Assembly (NCBI GenBank): GCA_913045415.1
Contig: CAJWPW010000044.1
Location: 1 to 7,860 of the forward strand
From: an uncultured Fidelibacterota bacterium
GTDB lineage: Bacteria; Marinisomatota; Marinisomatia; Marinisomatales; UBA1611
Reading direction: 5' to 3'
Length of the DNA stretch: 7,860 bases
Part shown: positions 6,398-7,860 of the stretch, one piece after another
How positions within the stretch are numbered: the stretch's first letter is position 1
Layout of the letters: every line of letters begins with the position of its first letter
Translations under genes and position numbers: made by a program
The notes under the pieces: generated by a model
What the model saw: the letters and a program-made list of their open reading frames with translations, nothing else
Told to the model about the DNA's origin: nothing
The model's database searches: none

Positions 6398-6823
6398 ATG
6401 ACAAACAGAACATTTGCAATTATCAAACCAGATGCAGTAAAAAATAGATATACTGGAAAGATATATGACCGAATTTTACAGGCAGGTTTTACGATACTTT
6501 CTGCTAAACTATTAAAAATGACATTAATACAAGCAGAAGGGTTTTATGCAGTTCATAGAGAGCGCCCTTTTTACGGTGAGCTCACAACATTCATGTCATC
6601 TGGTGCTTGTATGGTATTAGCATTAGAAAAAGAAAATGCAGTGGCTGCTTGGCGTGAAACAATTGGCGCAACCAACCCAGAAGAAGCTGCTGAAGGAACA
6701 ATTCGGAAGGATTTTGCCACTAGTTTGGGGGAAAATGCCGTACATGGTTCAGATAGCGATGAAAATGCTGAAAAAGAAATTGCCTTTTTCTTTGCAGAGA
6801 GTGAACTTATAAGCATTAAATGA
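6398..6823 (+). CDS. ndk: Nucleoside diphosphate kinase
   Basis: It transfers the gamma phosphate between nucleoside triphosphates and diphosphates through a phosphohistidine (ping-pong), keeping the NTP and dNTP pools balanced in the cytoplasm. The 141-residue length is standard. Motifs are [11 protein letters not shown] (4-14) with Lys10, [15 protein letters not shown] (55-69), [18 protein letters not shown] (90-107) and the active-site [13 protein letters not shown] (112-124) with His116. Its start lies 3 bases after the sucD stop, with only a weak GGA at 6385-6387 as a ribosome signal, which suggests coupling to sucD. Physical linkage to succinyl-CoA synthetase makes sense because the two enzymes can form a relay: if SucCD yields GTP, Ndk converts it to ATP. 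Confidence 0.98.
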   Translation: MTNRTFAIIKPDAVKNRYTGKIYDRILQAGFTILSAKLLKMTLIQAEGFYAVHRERPFYGELTTFMSSGACMVLALEKENAVAAWRETIGATNPEEAAEGTIRKDFATSLGENAVHGSDSDENAEKEIAFFFAESELISIK

Positions 6824-6833
6824 TTTCCTTCTT

Positions 6834-7676
6834 ATGAGAAAAATCCTTTTTTTAACTATTCTGGTGTCGTTTTTCGCTTGTAGCGGGAGCGGTATTGAGG
6901 GTTATGTGGGCGAATCTATTTCAATCACAGCAGATAATCCTGAAGAAGGAAAAGATGTGGATTACAATTGGACATTGGCGAATCAACCTGATGGCTCTCT
7001 CATGAATTCTACTGACCTGTTCGCATCTGATGATGGCCAAAAAATGTCTTTCATTCCAGACTATCCCGGCGACTATTCCGTGGAAGTGCTTGTATCTCAA
7101 TATGGAGATGAGATTGCCAATCAAACATTTGCTTTTTCGATCATGGATCCTAACAAACAGGAAGAAGTAGTTGAAGGTGAAGAATCCCAAGATGAAGTAA
7201 ACGAAGAATGGCTGAATGAAGATCTGGAAAAAGAATCAGATGTAGTAATTGAGAGTGAAGATGAAGAAATTGATGAAAATGATTACGATGATGAAGTTGA
7301 AGATGATGTAGATAGCGATGATCAGGAGGAAGAAGAAGATAATGATGTACCCGTAGCAAAAATCATTACTTCTAAAAGCGTACAAGCAAAAGCCATTCAA
7401 CCTAAAAAAGGCGCATCCATTGCTGCAAAGACAGATCAATTCACCATCCAGATTACATCAAAACGGATGCTGAATGATGCACAGTTATTTTCGCAAAAGA
7501 TGATCAGCAAGGGTTATGACGCATATATCCAGAAAACTTTGTTTGACACGGATAAGACCTGGTATCGTGTGCGTGTTGGAAGTTATGATAATTATAATTC
7601 AGCCAAAGCGGCAGCCGATGTTCTCTCCAGAGAATTGGGTATGGCTACTTGGGTCGATTTTGTAAGAAAAGAATAA
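6834..7676 (+). CDS. SPOR-domain lipoprotein with PKD-like domain and long acidic linker
   Basis: I do not know a named homologue for the whole 280-residue protein. Residues 1-16 form a lipoprotein signal (MRKILFLTILVSFFAC, acylated Cys at 16; Phe at -3 of the lipobox is unusual). Residues about 22-103 look like a small Ig/PKD-type beta domain: DYNWTLANQPDGS, then MSFIPDYPGDYSVEVLVSQYGDE (a Trp strand and a P-x-x-x-G-x-Y-x-V strand). Residues 110-171 are an acidic linker in which 37 of 62 residues are Asp or Glu, followed by a Lys-dotted stretch (176-199). Residues 202-278 match a SPOR domain, with KTWYRVRVGSYDNYNSAKAAADVL near the end; SPOR domains bind glycan strands lacking stem peptides at the division septum. 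It is therefore probably a periplasmic, membrane-anchored peptidoglycan-binding protein. The ATG lies 10 bases after ndk. That gap (TTTCCTTCTT) is all pyrimidine and has no Shine-Dalgarno sequence. Confidence 0.85.
   Translation: MRKILFLTILVSFFACSGSGIEGYVGESISITADNPEEGKDVDYNWTLANQPDGSLMNSTDLFASDDGQKMSFIPDYPGDYSVEVLVSQYGDEIANQTFAFSIMDPNKQEEVVEGEESQDEVNEEWLNEDLEKESDVVIESEDEEIDENDYDDEVEDDVDSDDQEEEEDNDVPVAKIITSKSVQAKAIQPKKGASIAAKTDQFTIQITSKRMLNDAQLFSQKMISKGYDAYIQKTLFDTDKTWYRVRVGSYDNYNSAKAAADVLSRELGMATWVDFVRKE
7161..7346 (+). repeat. Purine-rich low-complexity tract encoding the acidic linker
   Basis: Irregular runs of GAA, GAT and GAG codons (GATGAAGA-like units) encode residues 110-171 of the SPOR lipoprotein. 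The units are imperfect and mixed, so this is compositional simplicity, not a clean tandem repeat. It could still change length by slippage. On the minus strand the tract is open in two frames and gives His/Leu-rich or Ile-rich products, which are artefacts. Confidence 0.6.
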
Positions 7677-7687
7677 TAATACACAAT

Positions 7688-7692
7688 AGGAG
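7688..7692 (+). promoter_or_regulatory. Ribosome-binding site AGGAG for the membrane-protein gene at 7701
   Basis: AGGAG is placed 8 bases before the ATG at 7701. It favours this start over the in-frame ATG at 7710, which would be 17 bases away. Confidence 0.8.
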
Positions 7693-7700
7693 ATTATACT

Positions 7701-7860
7701 ATGGGCCCCATGGACCTTTATTTTGACGTAAGAGATATTTTTCGTGCACCACGCCTTGCTTTAAGCGGAAAGAAGATCTGGATTTTTATGGTGGGCAATT
7801 TGGGAGGATTTATCCTGTATTGGGTCTTTTCTTACCTTTCCCTAGGCATGGCTGGCGTAT
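7701..7860 (+). CDS. Unrecognised integral membrane protein, N-terminal part (runs off right edge)
   Basis: From the ATG at 7701 an open frame runs 53 codons to the edge. It begins MGPMDLYFDVRDIFRAPRLA, a short amphipathic cytoplasmic-looking segment, then LSGKKIW, then a hydrophobic stretch from about residue 27 to 53 (IWIFMVGNLGGFILYWVFSY and onward), which reads as one transmembrane helix or the start of a hairpin. There is no signal peptide, and the basic residues before the helix suggest a cytoplasmic N-terminus. It follows the SPOR gene after 24 bases and has a good Shine-Dalgarno sequence, so it is probably the seventh gene of the operon. The function is not recognised. Confidence 0.75.
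   Translation, partial: MGPMDLYFDVRDIFRAPRLALSGKKIWIFMVGNLGGFILYWVFSYLSLGMAGV

Noticed and set aside
5091..6426. Long minus-strand ORFs opposite sucC and sucD (122 and 143 codons)
   Set aside because: They are antisense to fully conserved succinyl-CoA synthetase genes. Their Ser/Pro/Ala/Ile-rich products reflect complementary codons.
938..7150. GGATCC occurring six times (938, 1808, 2474, 3278, 5209, 7145)
   Set aside because: This is more than the roughly one expected from composition, but all lie in coding sequence, most in Gly-Ser or nearby codons. There is no regular spacing or intergenic copy, so codon preference is the simpler reading.
7150..7439. Minus-strand ORFs with His/Leu-rich and Ile/Phe-rich products
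   Set aside because: They are the complement of the GAA/GAT-rich acidic-linker tract; the composition is an artefact of low-complexity DNA.
7701..7711. A small inverted repeat (ATGG-GCC-CCAT) at the start codon of the last gene
   Set aside because: The 4-base-pair stem is too weak to call a regulatory hairpin, and it follows from the Met-Gly-Pro-Met codons.
1..7860. Mobile elements, CRISPR arrays, tRNA/rRNA genes, riboswitches, phage or toxin-antitoxin features
   Set aside because: I looked for repeats, transposase or integrase motifs, cloverleaf-like sequences and long structured leaders on both strands and saw none. Nearly all of the window is explained by conserved genes.

Overview
The window looks like an ordinary, densely coding stretch of chromosome from a Gram-negative, AT-leaning bacterium. 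Two proteins carry lipoprotein-type signal peptides, and one of these ends in a SPOR (peptidoglycan-binding) domain. The proline-catabolic dehydrogenase is of the long ALDH4A1 type. DusB has an Asn-Tyr-Gly-Cys-Pro active-site motif and SucC a Val-Gln at residues 19-20, both of which I associate with Bacteroidota and related FCB-group lineages. My best guess is a marine FCB-group bacterium, possibly Candidatus Neomarinimicrobiota (SAR406). This is inference from protein style and gene order; no rRNA or marker gene here settles it.

Layout. Positions 1-498 hold, on the minus strand, the N-terminal part of an exported metal-dependent amidohydrolase (YtcJ-like lipoprotein) that runs off the left edge. 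A 106-base divergent intergenic region follows, then dusB (605-1597, plus strand), a tRNA-dihydrouridine synthase. After a 159-base gap with no clear terminator comes a tight plus-strand run: pruA (1757-3379), arcC (3380-4330, zero gap), sucC (4327-5505, 4-base ATGA overlap), sucD (5516-6394), ndk (6398-6823), a PKD-like/acidic-linker/SPOR lipoprotein (6834-7676), and the start of an unrecognised membrane protein (7701 to the right edge). The gaps within this run are 0, -4, 10, 3, 10 and 24 bases, so it is very probably one operon.

How the genes fit together. PruA oxidises pyrroline-5-carboxylate (from proline or ornithine) to glutamate and yields NADH. Carbamate kinase makes ATP from carbamoyl phosphate. 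SucCD makes NTP from succinyl-CoA, the TCA product downstream of glutamate. Ndk equilibrates the nucleoside triphosphates. Read together, this is a cassette for drawing energy from glutamate-family amino acids (arginine, ornithine, proline) by substrate-level phosphorylation. The two envelope genes at its end are not obviously related to that role. SucC carries Gln at position 20, the residue that reads guanine in mammalian GTP-specific SucC, which would make the adjacent ndk a natural partner. That link is testable but unproven.

I see no mobile element, CRISPR array, tRNA, rRNA, riboswitch or phage feature, and no gene-free stretch over 300 bases. The most interesting points are the gene combination itself and the unusual SPOR lipoprotein, rather than a clearly new system.
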